Assembly (NCBI GenBank): GCA_937944855.1 | Contig: CALFAY010000027.1 | Location: 1-59,342, forward strand | Direction of reading: 5' to 3' | Source of the DNA: an uncultured Planctomycetota bacterium | GTDB lineage: Bacteria > Planctomycetota > Planctomycetia > Gemmatales > HRBIN36 | Length of the DNA stretch: 59,342 bases | Part shown: piece after piece, positions 8,080 to 16,773 of the stretch | How the letters are laid out: each line of letters begins with the position of its first letter | How positions within the stretch are numbered: the first letter of the stretch is position 1 | Notes under the pieces: generated by a model | Database searches by the model: none | What the model saw: only the letters and a program-made list of their open reading frames with translations | Told to the model about the DNA's origin: nothing | Made by a program: the position numbers and the translations under genes

Positions 8080-10224
8080 TCACAACGGGGTATGGGCGGT
8101 TTCCAATTCAGCGTCGGTTTCCAGGGCTTTCCCTGCCGGCAGGCGGACGCGGAAGCTGCTGCCCTGGTCGGGCTTGCTTTCGACCAGGATGCGGCCGCCC
8201 AGCAGGTCCACATAGCCTTTGACAATGGCCAGTCCGAGTCCGCAATGGGAAGCATCCGATTGCCGGGATGGGTCGGCCCGGAAGAAGCGTTCGAACAGAT
8301 GCTCCTGAGCTTCCGGAGCGATGCCGATGCCGGTGTCGCGGACCTCGATTTCGACCTCGCCGTTGTCCCGGCGCACGCCGACCTCGACCCTACCGCTGGG
8401 CCGGTTGTACTCGATGGCGTTGTCGAGCAGGTTGGTCAGAATTTCGCGGAGCTTGCCTGCGTCCGTCTCGGCAAGGATCGGTCCATTCTTGTCCAGGCGC
8501 ACTTGCAAACCGCGCTGCTCCGCCAGCGGCCGGACAACCTGGACGCACTCCTCCGCCAGTTCGCTCACGTCCACCAGTTCCGTCTGGAGGCGATCCGCTC
8601 CGGCATCGAGGCGGGCCAGGGCCAGGAGCCGTTCGACCAGGCGGTTGAGTTGCAGACCGATCTGGCGACAACTTTCCAGGGCGGAGCGGTATTCCTCCGA
8701 AGACCGCGACCTTCTCAAGCAGACTTGCGTCGTCGCCAACAGGGAAGCGATGGGGGTCCGCAAGTCATGGGAAATGTCGGCCGCAGCCTGCTTTTCCCGT
8801 GCAAACGCTTTTTCCAGCGAGGACAAAGACTGCTGCAAGCGTTCGACGATAGGTTGAAGTTCCTCCGGCACCTGTTCGGGAGCGATCCGCAACTGGAAGT
8901 CCCGCTCGGAAACCTGGCTGACGGCGCAGGTCAGCCGCTTCAACGGCGACAAGGCCCACCGGACGATCCAGAACCCGCCTACGACGGTGGCGGCGAAGAT
9001 GCCCGCGCTGATGAGCAACAGGCGGTTGCGTAGTGTCACCAAGGCAGTGCGTGAATGCTCTTCCAGTTCTTTCAAGGTCTGAGCCTGGGCTTCTTCCAGA
9101 CGACGTTGACCGTCGTCGAGTTCGGCCCTCAGATCGGCCAGGGTCTCTTCGACCTCCGTGGTCGGCTTGCCGTAAACCAGGATGACCTTCGGGACATCGC
9201 CCCGCTGAATGGCTTCGGGATCGACTGGGATGAGACTGGTCTGCGCCCGCATGGGGGGAATGAACTGGGGAGGCCCTCCCAGAGGGACGGGACCGAATGG
9301 ACCCGGCGGCACGCCTCCTCCCTCGCCGCCGGCGGGCCGTCCTGGAACCGAGGCATTGTCCCTCGCCGGGTTTCTGTCTTTGGAAGCAGGCTCGGCTTCG
9401 ATCCTGCTCTCCGCTTGCGGCGGTGGAAGGTTCTCTTCCCCGCCGGGACCTCGCCCCCTGCCGGGCGGAGGCGGCGGTACTGCATTGGGTCCGGGCGGTC
9501 CTCGGCGTCGCTCTCCTCCGCCGGTCGGCCACAGGCGCGTCACGCTCAACCGAGTGATCGGCACGCGCAAGGTTACGCAGCGAACCTTCCGGCCGGAAGG
9601 AAGGATGACATTCTCGAAGTCCGGCTCCAGAAGTTTCATCTGGGGCGCTTTGGGATCTAGAGGCAGATTCTCCTCATGGAGCAGGCGGGAACGGGCCATG
9701 ATCTCGCCTTGCTCGTTGTACACCTGATAAACGGCCGGAACGCGCTCCGCCCTGCTGGAATGGAGGATTTCCTCGGCCAAGGCCAGGTCGAGCTGTCGCC
9801 GTCCGGTCCAGCGTGGCGAGGACCAGCCGTGACGCAGTTCGGTGTCCAGATAACTGGCGAAGTACAAGGGCACGGCTGGGCCGTGGGGCGCGAGAACGAT
9901 TGGCATGGCGGGAGCGATGGGTCGGGCGGCGAAGACCCGTTCCGGGCGGATCATCGTCTCGGCGAGCTGGCTGGCCAGTGTCTGGGCCTTCAGCAGCAGG
10001 GCAGCGTCGAAGTTGGTGTGGAGGGTCTGGCGGGTCTTCTCGTAATGTTCCTCGCGGACCTGGCGGGCCTTCTCCCGCTCCTTGTCCATCAATTCTCGGG
10101 TGCTGACGTACACCAGGGCCAGACGGGCCTTGGAGTTTTCGTAGATCAAGAATGAAAACGCGGCCAAGGCCAGTGCCAGGAGAGCCAGGAAGTAGATCAA
10201 CAAACTGATGCGGATCGACCGCAT
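8080..10224 (-). CDS. Membrane sensor histidine kinase with Pro-rich sensor insert
   Basis: Protein of 714 residues. Membrane segment 1 is at about 7-29 and segment 2 at about 402-424, with a large extracytoplasmic part between. That part contains a proline/glycine-rich low-complexity stretch (about 235-325) and a Glu-rich helix (about 355-392). HAMP covers about 425-475. The phosphoacceptor His486 is in SHDLRTPI. The ATPase domain has an N box (NLLDNAIEY, about 598-606), G1 (DTGIGIAP, 630-637) and G2 (GLGLAIVKG, 662-670). Together with the response regulator 24 bases upstream it forms a complete two-component system, and the sigma gene follows 21 bases downstream. The Pro-rich insertion is unusual for an OmpR-class kinase. 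The signal is unknown. Confidence 0.93.
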   Translation of the reverse strand: MRSIRISLLIYFLALLALALAAFSFLIYENSKARLALVYVSTRELMDKEREKARQVREEHYEKTRQTLHTNFDAALLLKAQTLASQLAETMIRPERVFAARPIAPAMPIVLAPHGPAVPLYFASYLDTELRHGWSSPRWTGRRQLDLALAEEILHSSRAERVPAVYQVYNEQGEIMARSRLLHEENLPLDPKAPQMKLLEPDFENVILPSGRKVRCVTLRVPITRLSVTRLWPTGGGERRRGPPGPNAVPPPPPGRGRGPGGEENLPPPQAESRIEAEPASKDRNPARDNASVPGRPAGGEGGGVPPGPFGPVPLGGPPQFIPPMRAQTSLIPVDPEAIQRGDVPKVILVYGKPTTEVEETLADLRAELDDGQRRLEEAQAQTLKELEEHSRTALVTLRNRLLLISAGIFAATVVGGFWIVRWALSPLKRLTCAVSQVSERDFQLRIAPEQVPEELQPIVERLQQSLSSLEKAFAREKQAAADISHDLRTPIASLLATTQVCLRRSRSSEEYRSALESCRQIGLQLNRLVERLLALARLDAGADRLQTELVDVSELAEECVQVVRPLAEQRGLQVRLDKNGPILAETDAGKLREILTNLLDNAIEYNRPSGRVEVGVRRDNGEVEIEVRDTGIGIAPEAQEHLFERFFRADPSRQSDASHCGLGLAIVKGYVDLLGGRILVESKPDQGSSFRVRLPAGKALETDAELETAHTPL

Positions 10225-10248
10225 GGTGAGTCGGCCCTCGGAGCGGCG

Positions 10249-10977
10249 TTATGATCCTGCCGGCACTTCCCTGCCCGAGCGCAGTCCCGAAGCCGGTTCC
10301 GGGGTGTCCGGTCCCCGCAGCATATAGCCTTCGCCCCACCGCGTCAGAATGAGCGGGGGCTCAAAGCCCTTGTCGATCTTGTTGCGCAAATAGCGAATGT
10401 ACACGTCCACGACGTTTGAGGTGTTCTCGTCTTCCTCGTCGTAGAGGTGTTCCCAGATCATGGGCCGGGTCACAACCTTCCCGCAATGGAAGGCAAGGAA
10501 CTCCAGCAGCGCGTATTCGCGGGGCGTCAGGTGGATCCACTTGCCGGCCCGTTTGACGGTGCGAGCGGCAGTGTCGATTTCGAGATCGTAAATGCGGATG
10601 ACCGGATCCTTGACCTGATGGCCTCGGCGGACCAAGGCCCGAAGGCGGGCCAGAAGTTCATCCACTTCGAAGGGCTTGGTCAGGTAGTCGTCCGCCCCCA
10701 AATCGAGGCCGCGAACCCGGTCCTCCAGCGTCCCCTTGGCGGTGAGCACTAGCACGTGGGTTTGCAAGCCGTTTTTCCGCCACTTCTGAAGCAGCGTCAG
10801 GCCGTCGATCTTGGGAAGCATCAGGTCGAGGATGATGACGTCGTAAGAAGCGGTGTTCGCCTTGAAGTCGCCCTCTTCGCCATCGCTGGCCAGATCGACG
10901 GCGTATCCTTCTTCTTCCAACCCCTGCTTCAAGGCCCGTGCCAGCGGCTTGTGGTCTTCGATCAACAGGACTTTCAT
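10249..10977 (-). CDS. OmpR-family response regulator
   Basis: Protein of 242 residues. The receiver domain (1-120) has acidic residues in LIEDH, the phosphoacceptor Asp in IILDLMLPKIDG, Thr in LTAKGT and Lys in YLTKPF. The winged-helix DNA-binding domain (about 130-230) has the usual LTPREYALLEFLAFHCGKVV and VVDVYIRYLRNKID motifs. It is the first gene of the operon with the kinase (24 bases apart) and the ECF sigma factor. The ATG follows a GGAGG site. It is divergent from kdsB across a 365-base region with a long inverted repeat. A short tail (PEPASGLRSGREVPAGS) extends past the usual end. Confidence 0.95.
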   Translation of the reverse strand: MKVLLIEDHKPLARALKQGLEEEGYAVDLASDGEEGDFKANTASYDVIILDLMLPKIDGLTLLQKWRKNGLQTHVLVLTAKGTLEDRVRGLDLGADDYLTKPFEVDELLARLRALVRRGHQVKDPVIRIYDLEIDTAARTVKRAGKWIHLTPREYALLEFLAFHCGKVVTRPMIWEHLYDEEDENTSNVVDVYIRYLRNKIDKGFEPPLILTRWGEGYMLRGPDTPEPASGLRSGREVPAGS

Positions 10978-11103
10978 GGGTGCCTCCAGTTGCCGGGAGG
11001 GACTCGAATCCAGGCCTCGACGGGATGGCTAAGGCCCACCAATTATTTCCTATTATTGTTCCGCCGTCCTAGCCGAACGGCAACCAAGCCGACCGTAGCA
11101 ACC

Positions 11104-11187
11104 GGGTCCCCCGCAGGCAAGGGACGGGAAAGTGCTTGGGGGTACCGCGAACGCGCCTCTCCCGTGTCCCTTGCTTGCGGTTGACCC
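11104..11187. repeat. Long imperfect inverted repeat between divergent genes
   Basis: The left arm GGGTC (11104-11108) plus CCGCAGGCAAGGGAC (11111-11125) pairs with GTCCCTTGCTTGCGG (11166-11180) plus GACCC (11183-11187), with one mismatch in the 15-base part. Inside, ACGGGA (11125-11130) can also pair with TCCCGT (11160-11165). It lies between the response regulator (minus) and kdsB (plus). It could be a folded leader, a regulator site or an old mobile remnant. It does not resemble a simple terminator, as no U tract follows. Confidence 0.5.
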
Positions 11188-11256
11188 ACGCTGCCCTGAG
11201 CGATCATGCCTATCCATTTTTACCCCCAAATACATTAAAACCGTGTGAAAGATCTC

Positions 11257-11285
11257 TTGTTCGATCCCGATTGGTGCGGTGTAAT
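11257..11285 (+). promoter_or_regulatory. Candidate sigma-70 promoter of kdsB
   Basis: TTGTTC (11257-11262) and TGTAAT (11280-11285) are separated by 17 bases. The -10 box matches consensus at five of six positions. It lies 57 bases before the kdsB ATG. This is a pattern call only. Confidence 0.4.
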
Positions 11286-11342
11286 CCTCCGCGCCGTTGC
11301 CCCGGCCACACTGCCGGGGGCTGCAGGCAAGGAGGCCGAGCC

Positions 11343-12107
11343 ATGAAAACCGCCGTCGTCATCCCAGCCCGTTACGCTTCAACCCGTCTGCCGGGCAAAC
11401 CGCTGCTGTGCGAGACGGGCAAGTACCTGATTCAGCACGTTTACGAACGCGCTCTGCTGGCCCGGACGGTCTGCGACGTTCTGGTTGCCACGGACGACCA
11501 ACGCATTCTCGAAGCCGTCCACAGCTTCGGCGGACGGGCCGTCCTGACCCGGACTGATCACGCCTCTGGTACCGATCGCGTGGCCGAGGCTGCTTCGCGC
11601 CTCGACGCCGATCTCATTGTTAATCTCCAGGGCGACGAACCGCTCATCGACCCCGACTCGCTCGACTTTGTAGCCGATCTCCTGATCCGCCACCGCGAGG
11701 CCGACATGGCCACCCTGGCCGTGCCGATCACCAGCGAAAACCAGTGGCGCGATCCGAATTGCGTCAAGGTCGTCGTCGGCGACTGCGGTCAGGCCCTGTA
11801 CTTCAGCCGCGCGACCATTCCCTACGTCCGCGATGGCAAACCGGACTTCGCTCGGCAGCCGTTCCGCTTTTTCCAGCACATCGGACTGTATGCTTATCGC
11901 CGGTCGTTCTTGATGCAGTTCGCTTCGCTTCCGCCTTCGGCCCTGGAAGAGTTGGAGAAACTCGAACAGCTCCGCGTGCTGGCCCTCGGCAGGCGGATCC
12001 AGGTCGGCGTCATCCGGGAACATGCCTTCGGGGTCGATACGCCGGAGGACTATCGGCGTTTCGTCGCCCTCTACCGAGCGGAGCAGTCCGGCCGGGCCGC
12101 TGCCTGA
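11343..12107 (+). CDS. kdsB: 3-deoxy-manno-octulosonate cytidylyltransferase
   Basis: Protein of 254 residues, the usual KdsB length. It activates Kdo with CTP to CMP-Kdo, the donor for the lipopolysaccharide inner core, in the cytoplasm. The opening VIPARYASTRLPGKPLL is the nucleotide-binding signature. VATDD, VNLQGDEP and the YVRDG...FQHIGLYAYRR segment are also typical. A longer frame starts at 11136, but ATG 11343 has an AAGGAGG site directly before it and begins at the family's N-terminus. Its presence implies a Kdo-containing glycolipid. It converges with the DUF1573 gene 30 bases on. Confidence 0.97.
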   Translation: MKTAVVIPARYASTRLPGKPLLCETGKYLIQHVYERALLARTVCDVLVATDDQRILEAVHSFGGRAVLTRTDHASGTDRVAEAASRLDADLIVNLQGDEPLIDPDSLDFVADLLIRHREADMATLAVPITSENQWRDPNCVKVVVGDCGQALYFSRATIPYVRDGKPDFARQPFRFFQHIGLYAYRRSFLMQFASLPPSALEELEKLEQLRVLALGRRIQVGVIREHAFGVDTPEDYRRFVALYRAEQSGRAAA

Positions 12108-12137
12108 CGCGCTCCGAACAGCGGTTCGCAGCCCCAG

Positions 12138-13133
12138 TCATTGGCGAACCACCCGGACCGGGACGATGACTTTCTCTCCCTTCGGCTCGCTGAGATGAAT
12201 AACAACCCGCGTCAACAGGCGATCCGTCTTCAGCCTGACTGCCGAAACCGCGATTTCGACCGCGGGAACGCCTCCGGGGCCGGTTGTTAACCGGCAACTA
12301 AGGGCATCGTCGCTGGTCAGAACGTACTCGATGGCCAATGGGCCACCTTGCCGGTCGCGCAGCGTCACGAGACGCTTGACCTCCGGCTGACCAGGACCGA
12401 CGACCAGGTCCAGTTGTTCCGGCAACGCCTGGATTCGCTGGGCGGTCCCGCCACGGCGAGTGACGGAAATCGGAATGCGAAGCTCGCGATGCTGCGGATC
12501 GTCCGTGTGCAGCGTCAACACTTCCTGGTGCTGACCCGACGGCAGGTCGGCCCCGACGGTGACGGCGAGGGTCCAAACCATTCGGCCCAGCGGATCACGG
12601 CCCGGCTGAGGCTCCGAAACGGTGATGTGCCGATTGCTCGATTCGGCTTTCACGATGCGGATGGGATGGCCGCGAAGGTCCGTCACGCGGATTTCGTGCT
12701 GAGTCGGACCGGAGCCGAGGACTTGCAGAGTGGGCGGCTGCACAACGATCTCCTGAAGGACGTTGGCCCGGATAGAGCTGACGGCGGCGTAATGCCGGGA
12801 GGAACCGGTCAACAGGGCTTGAACCGTCCAGAGGTGCGAGCCGGGAGTGGCACTAAGCGTGTGGATCTCGACCGGCACCGCTACACGCCCCCGGGGCGGA
12901 ACCGTGTTGGGCACATCCAGAATCCGCACGCATCCGCAGCTTCCGACCAGCCGCGCAACATTCAGGGGTTCTCCCGTCGGGTTGCCCAGCCAGAGGCTGA
13001 GCCGACGGCTCTGGCCGGTTCGCACTTCCCCGAGGTCAATTTGCTGCGGATCGAACTGCGGCTCGGTCCCGGCGACCGGCATGGTGAAACAGATGCTGAG
13101 GACCATCGGCCAAAGCGCAACAAATTCCAACAT
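12138..13133 (-). CDS. Secreted DUF1573-domain protein
   Basis: Protein of 331 residues with an N-terminal signal segment (MLEFVALWPMVLSICFTMPVAG). A DUF1573 Ig-like domain (about 28-115) shows FDPQQIDLGEVRTGQ, LWLGNPTGEPLNV and SCGCVRI. Two further Ig-like parts follow, with GSGPTQHEIRVTDLRG and a final LVVGPGQPEVKRLVTLRDRQ. DUF1573 belongs to the ASH/HYDIN-like Ig folds, is common in planctomycetes and is probably structural or binding. The role is unknown. The start is the first ATG before the signal segment, preceded by GGAGGGG. A repeated GTTGCGCGAC motif lies about 195 bases upstream. Confidence 0.85.
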   Translation of the reverse strand: MLEFVALWPMVLSICFTMPVAGTEPQFDPQQIDLGEVRTGQSRRLSLWLGNPTGEPLNVARLVGSCGCVRILDVPNTVPPRGRVAVPVEIHTLSATPGSHLWTVQALLTGSSRHYAAVSSIRANVLQEIVVQPPTLQVLGSGPTQHEIRVTDLRGHPIRIVKAESSNRHITVSEPQPGRDPLGRMVWTLAVTVGADLPSGQHQEVLTLHTDDPQHRELRIPISVTRRGGTAQRIQALPEQLDLVVGPGQPEVKRLVTLRDRQGGPLAIEYVLTSDDALSCRLTTGPGGVPAVEIAVSAVRLKTDRLLTRVVIHLSEPKGEKVIVPVRVVRQ

Positions 13134-13535
13134 GCCTTTTCCCCCCTCCTTGGTTCCGATCGGGCTTCACCACAGGACGCGACGAACCAACCGCCTGACG
13201 CCTGGCAGATAACACAAGTCCAAACTCAGACAAGAGTTGCGTATCGGAATCCGGTTCCATTCCAGCCTTGGAACCAGCCCGGACGGCAAAGGTGCAGCGC
13301 ATCAAACGATGTGGGTGCGCATCACGGTCGCGCAACATTTTCGATCCCTGCTTGCACCCGCCGTTTCCCTCGGACGGGCCGAACGCAAGCCCGACGCCAT
13401 GCGCGAAGTCCGGTGCCCTTGTAGATTACCAAGCGAATTGCCTTGCGCGGAGGCCGATCGCGCTCGACGCCCCGAATTCTTGCGCGAGCTTGATGAGCTG
13501 CCAGGTTCCGCCATAAGGTTGGGCCTAGTCCAGAT
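13134..13535. other. Intergenic region with one copy of a repeated motif
   Basis: This 402-base stretch lies upstream of the DUF1573 gene and downstream of the YugP-type gene. No recognisable protein is encoded. It holds one copy of the TGTCGCGCAACA-like motif (13326-13337). It is the likely promoter region of the DUF1573 gene. Confidence 0.45.
13326..13337 (-). promoter_or_regulatory. Near-palindromic motif TGTTGCGCGACC, copy 1
   Basis: The plus strand reads GGTCGCGCAACA. Similar 12-mers lie at 34863-34874 and 34941-34952. All three are in long non-coding regions upstream of minus-strand genes (DUF1573 gene here, hisD there). It may be a regulator or promoter element. Confidence 0.3.
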
Positions 13536-14279
13536 TTACCGCCGATCCAACACGCCTGAGCGGATTAGGAAGTAAATCAGCGTCAAAATGGCTGTCAAAG
13601 TGGCAGCGACATAGGTCATGGCGGCAGCGTTGAGGACCTTGCCGACGACAGCATCTTCCTGTTGCGTGACCAAGCCATGATTGACAAGCACCATGCGTGC
13701 CCGCCGACTGGCGTCGAACTCGACCGGCAGATTGACGAGCTGGAATACCACCACGGTGCCGAACAAGCCGATGCCGAAGAACAGAATCCACTTGCCCAGT
13801 AGCATTCCCGCCGACATCAGGACGATCCCGGCAAGGATCAAAAGCCAGGACAGATTGCTGCCGATGGAGGCCATCGGCACGATGGCATTACGGACGACCA
13901 GCAACGGATAGCGGGTGGCGTCCTGGATGGCGTGACCGGCTTCGTGAGCGGCGACGCCGATGGCAGCCAGATTGCGTCCGTGATACACCGCCGGGCTGAG
14001 CCGCAGCACCTTATGCACTGGGTCGTAGTGATCGGTAAGCACGCCTTCGACCGGCTCGATGGGCAGGTCTGGTGCTCCGGCGGCACGTAGCACGGCCCGG
14101 GCGGCATCGGCCCCGGTCATCCCCCCTGGTGACCGATAACGCTGTCCCTCATGGAACGCACTGCTGACCCGCCACTGCGCCCACATTCCCAACAGCAGGC
14201 CCGGTGCGAGTAGCAGGAAGTACAGCGGATCGAACATCCCGAACATCAGATAGCCAAGCAAGGAAAGTGCCAGGATCAT
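13536..14279 (-). CDS. YugP-type membrane zinc metallopeptidase
   Basis: Protein of 247 residues of the neutral zinc metallopeptidase family named after Bacillus YugP (often 220-240 residues). The zinc-binding HEAGH is at 112-116 in VAAHEAGHAIQDA. Membrane segments lie at about 3-32 (MILALSLLGYLMFG, YFLLLAPGLLLG), 130-165 and 215-240. PAVYHGRNLAAIGVAAHE is characteristic. The active site should face the cytoplasm or the membrane surface, and natural targets are unknown. The gene has 201 bases of non-coding DNA before it, shared with the divergent APC transporter. Confidence 0.9.
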   Translation of the reverse strand: MILALSLLGYLMFGMFDPLYFLLLAPGLLLGMWAQWRVSSAFHEGQRYRSPGGMTGADAARAVLRAAGAPDLPIEPVEGVLTDHYDPVHKVLRLSPAVYHGRNLAAIGVAAHEAGHAIQDATRYPLLVVRNAIVPMASIGSNLSWLLILAGIVLMSAGMLLGKWILFFGIGLFGTVVVFQLVNLPVEFDASRRARMVLVNHGLVTQQEDAVVGKVLNAAAMTYVAATLTAILTLIYFLIRSGVLDRR

Positions 14280-14387
14280 CGTACACCCCTTGGTTCTCTT
14301 CTTTGAGCGTCAAGCATGGTCATTATACGGTGAGGCGAACCGGCTATTGCTTCCCAAGCCGCCGGTTCTAGGCTATCTCCCGAAATC

Positions 14388-14452
14388 GGCTCGCTTCGGC
14401 CGGGACCTCCCCGCTGGGGAGTGTTGCACCCCCGGCTTTTGTAAAGCGAGCC
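14388..14452 (+). promoter_or_regulatory. Nested-hairpin leader before the APC transporter
   Basis: Three stacked helices can form. The outer is GGCTCGCTT (14388-14396) with AAGCGAGCC (14444-14452). The middle is GCCGGG (14399-14404) with CCCGGC (14431-14436). The inner is CTCCCC (14407-14412) with GGGGAG (14416-14421). The middle helix is followed by TTTTG, so the inner part alone resembles a terminator. The structure ends 28 bases before the transporter ATG. A cis-acting RNA such as an attenuator or riboswitch is plausible, but I do not recognise a known class. Confidence 0.5.
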
Positions 14453-14480
14453 GCGACTCGCATCCGTTGGTATCGTCTTC

Positions 14481-16502
14481 ATGACCGACACAGGGCCTGC
14501 CCGACCTTCGACCCATCAGAGCTTCTGGCTGTGGGTGATGTGCCTGACCGGCGTGGACTATTTCAGTACGCTCGGCTATCAGCCGTCCATCGCTTTTCTC
14601 AACCTCGGGATGTTGACGCCCATCGCCACGCTGATCCTGGTGGCCGTCACGCTGTTCGGGGCGTTGCCGGTGTACGCCTACGTTGCCGGACGTTCGCCCC
14701 ACGGCCAAGGTTCCATCGCCATGCTCGAACGCCTGGTCCACGGCTGGAACGGCAAGGTCCTGGTGCTCATTCTGCTGGGGTTCGCTGGCACCGACTTCGT
14801 CATCACCAAAACCCTGTCTGCCGCCGACGCCACCGCCCACCTGATTGAGAACCCGATCTGGACCCGCCTCCTGGAGCGGCTCGATCCGCCACTGTGGTTC
14901 ATCAGCCGCCAGCAGTTGCTTATCACCATGCTGTTGCTGGTGGTCCTTGGGGCCATGTTTCTGCGGGGCTTCCGGGAGGTGATCGGCTTGGCCGTCGTGA
15001 TCGTGACCGTGTACCTGACGATGAACGCGATCATCATCCTTGCCGGGCTGCATCATCTGATCGTGGTACATCCGGAGAGCTTCCCGCAGTGGTGGGAGCG
15101 GGTGCGGGAAGGCACGGCCGAAGCGTGGCATGTCAAGCCGGAGCACCTTCCTCTGACCGGCGGCAGTCTGGGCGTGATCTTGATGACCTGTCTGCTCCTG
15201 TTTCCCAAGCTGGCCCTGGGTTTGAGCGGCTTCGAAACCGGCGTGGCCGTCATGCCTCTGGTCCGCGGTCAACCCGACGACGATCCGCAGCTGCCGATGG
15301 GACGTATCCGCAATGCCCGTAAGCTGCTGTTGACGGCCGCCGTCATCATGTCGCTGATGCTCATCGGTTCGTCTATCGTCGTCACTCTTCTGATTCCGCC
15401 GGAGGAGCTGAAAATCCAGCATTTCTTCGATCCGGACACAGGCGAGGAAACGGAGGTCGAAGGCAAGGCCGTGGATCGTGCTCTGGCTTATCTGGCTCAC
15501 GGCGAAGCCCCGGAGCCGATCAGTCCGCTGTTTGGGGAAGTGTTCGGCACGATGTACGACATCGCCACCGTGGTCATCCTCTGGTTCGCCGGGGCCAGCG
15601 CGATGGCCGGGCTGCTCAACATCGTGCCCCAGTATCTGCCCCGCTATGGCATGGCCCCGGAGTGGGCGCGGGCCACCCGGCCGCTGGTGATCCTGTTCAC
15701 CCTCATCAACCTGGTCGTGACCTGGCTGTTCGATGCCAACGTGAACGCCCAGGGAGCCGCCTATGCGACCGGCGTGCTGGTCTTGATGTCGTCCGCCGCC
15801 GTCGCCGTCGTCATCGACCGCTGGAAGAACCGTTTCGCCCTGCCCTGGTTTCGCCGCGTGCCGTGGGGATATGGTCTCATCATGCTGGTATTCTTCTACA
15901 CCACCGCGGACATCATGCTGACCAAGCCGGATGGTCTGAAGATCGCAAGTTTCTTCGTCATCGCCATTCTGATCTCGTCGTTTCTTTCCCGGGTGTATCG
16001 CAGTACGGAGTTGCGTTTCATCGGTTTCGAGTTTGCGGACGAGAACTCCCGCTTTTTATGGGAGAGCATGAAGCACCTGGAGTTCCCGGTCGTAGTGCCG
16101 CACCGGCCCGGCCACCGCAAACTGGCGGAAAAGGAGGAGATCATCCGCCGCGAACATCGGCTCACGCCGGACGTGCCCATCGTCTTCCTCGAAGCCGAAC
16201 TCGGCGATCCCAGCGAGTTCTACCAGCGGCCCATCATGCAGGTGATCCAGGAGGAGGGCCGTTTCATCATCCGCGTCACCCGCTGTGCCTCGATTCCGCA
16301 CGTCATCGCCTCGGTTCTGTTGGAATTGTCCAAGGTCGGCAAACCGCCGGAACTGCACTTCGGCTGGTCTGACGAAAGCCCGCTGACGGCCAATCTGAAT
16401 TTTGTGTTGTTCGGCGAAGGAAACATCCCGTGGCTGGTGCGTGAATTGATCCGCAAGGCTGAGCCGAATCCCGAACGCCAGCCGCGGATCGTCATCGGTT
16501 GA
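14481..16502 (+). CDS. APC-superfamily amino acid permease-like transporter
   Basis: Protein of 673 residues. Residues about 10-500 carry roughly twelve membrane segments. The start [20 protein letters not shown] is an APC-type first helix, and [38 protein letters not shown] and [16 protein letters not shown] are also visible. The C-terminal 150-170 residues are soluble ([20 protein letters not shown] and onward) and probably cytoplasmic. The permease should import amino acids or related cations by proton or sodium coupling; the substrate is not predictable. The extra C-terminal domain may be regulatory. ATG 14481 follows a nested-hairpin leader. The gene is divergent from the YugP-type gene. 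Confidence 0.85.
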   Translation: MTDTGPARPSTHQSFWLWVMCLTGVDYFSTLGYQPSIAFLNLGMLTPIATLILVAVTLFGALPVYAYVAGRSPHGQGSIAMLERLVHGWNGKVLVLILLGFAGTDFVITKTLSAADATAHLIENPIWTRLLERLDPPLWFISRQQLLITMLLLVVLGAMFLRGFREVIGLAVVIVTVYLTMNAIIILAGLHHLIVVHPESFPQWWERVREGTAEAWHVKPEHLPLTGGSLGVILMTCLLLFPKLALGLSGFETGVAVMPLVRGQPDDDPQLPMGRIRNARKLLLTAAVIMSLMLIGSSIVVTLLIPPEELKIQHFFDPDTGEETEVEGKAVDRALAYLAHGEAPEPISPLFGEVFGTMYDIATVVILWFAGASAMAGLLNIVPQYLPRYGMAPEWARATRPLVILFTLINLVVTWLFDANVNAQGAAYATGVLVLMSSAAVAVVIDRWKNRFALPWFRRVPWGYGLIMLVFFYTTADIMLTKPDGLKIASFFVIAILISSFLSRVYRSTELRFIGFEFADENSRFLWESMKHLEFPVVVPHRPGHRKLAEKEEIIRREHRLTPDVPIVFLEAELGDPSEFYQRPIMQVIQEEGRFIIRVTRCASIPHVIASVLLELSKVGKPPELHFGWSDESPLTANLNFVLFGEGNIPWLVRELIRKAEPNPERQPRIVIG

Positions 16503-16773
16503 CCAGGCGTCACCCTCGGCAAATCCGTCACAGCAAACCCAACCGTCTTCTCTCCGCCGTTCCATTTTTCCCGCGTCTTCGCCGTTCCGGGGGAAACCTG
16601 CAATTCCCGCTCATCCCGCTCTTGCCTGTTTGCCGAACTATTCTGCGTGCCGGGAATCGGGTAGCCTGCCCGGTTCCTGGCCAGACCCGGAACGAGTTTC
16701 CTTGCTGGCCGTTCGGCCGCCCGCACAATCCGGCCGCGGCAGATCGTTGGTCCATGCAGAGGAGGGGACGGAC

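Noticed and set aside
7369..9033. Plus-strand open frame of 554 codons across the sigma factor and kinase genes
   Set aside because: Shadow of two recognised minus-strand proteins.
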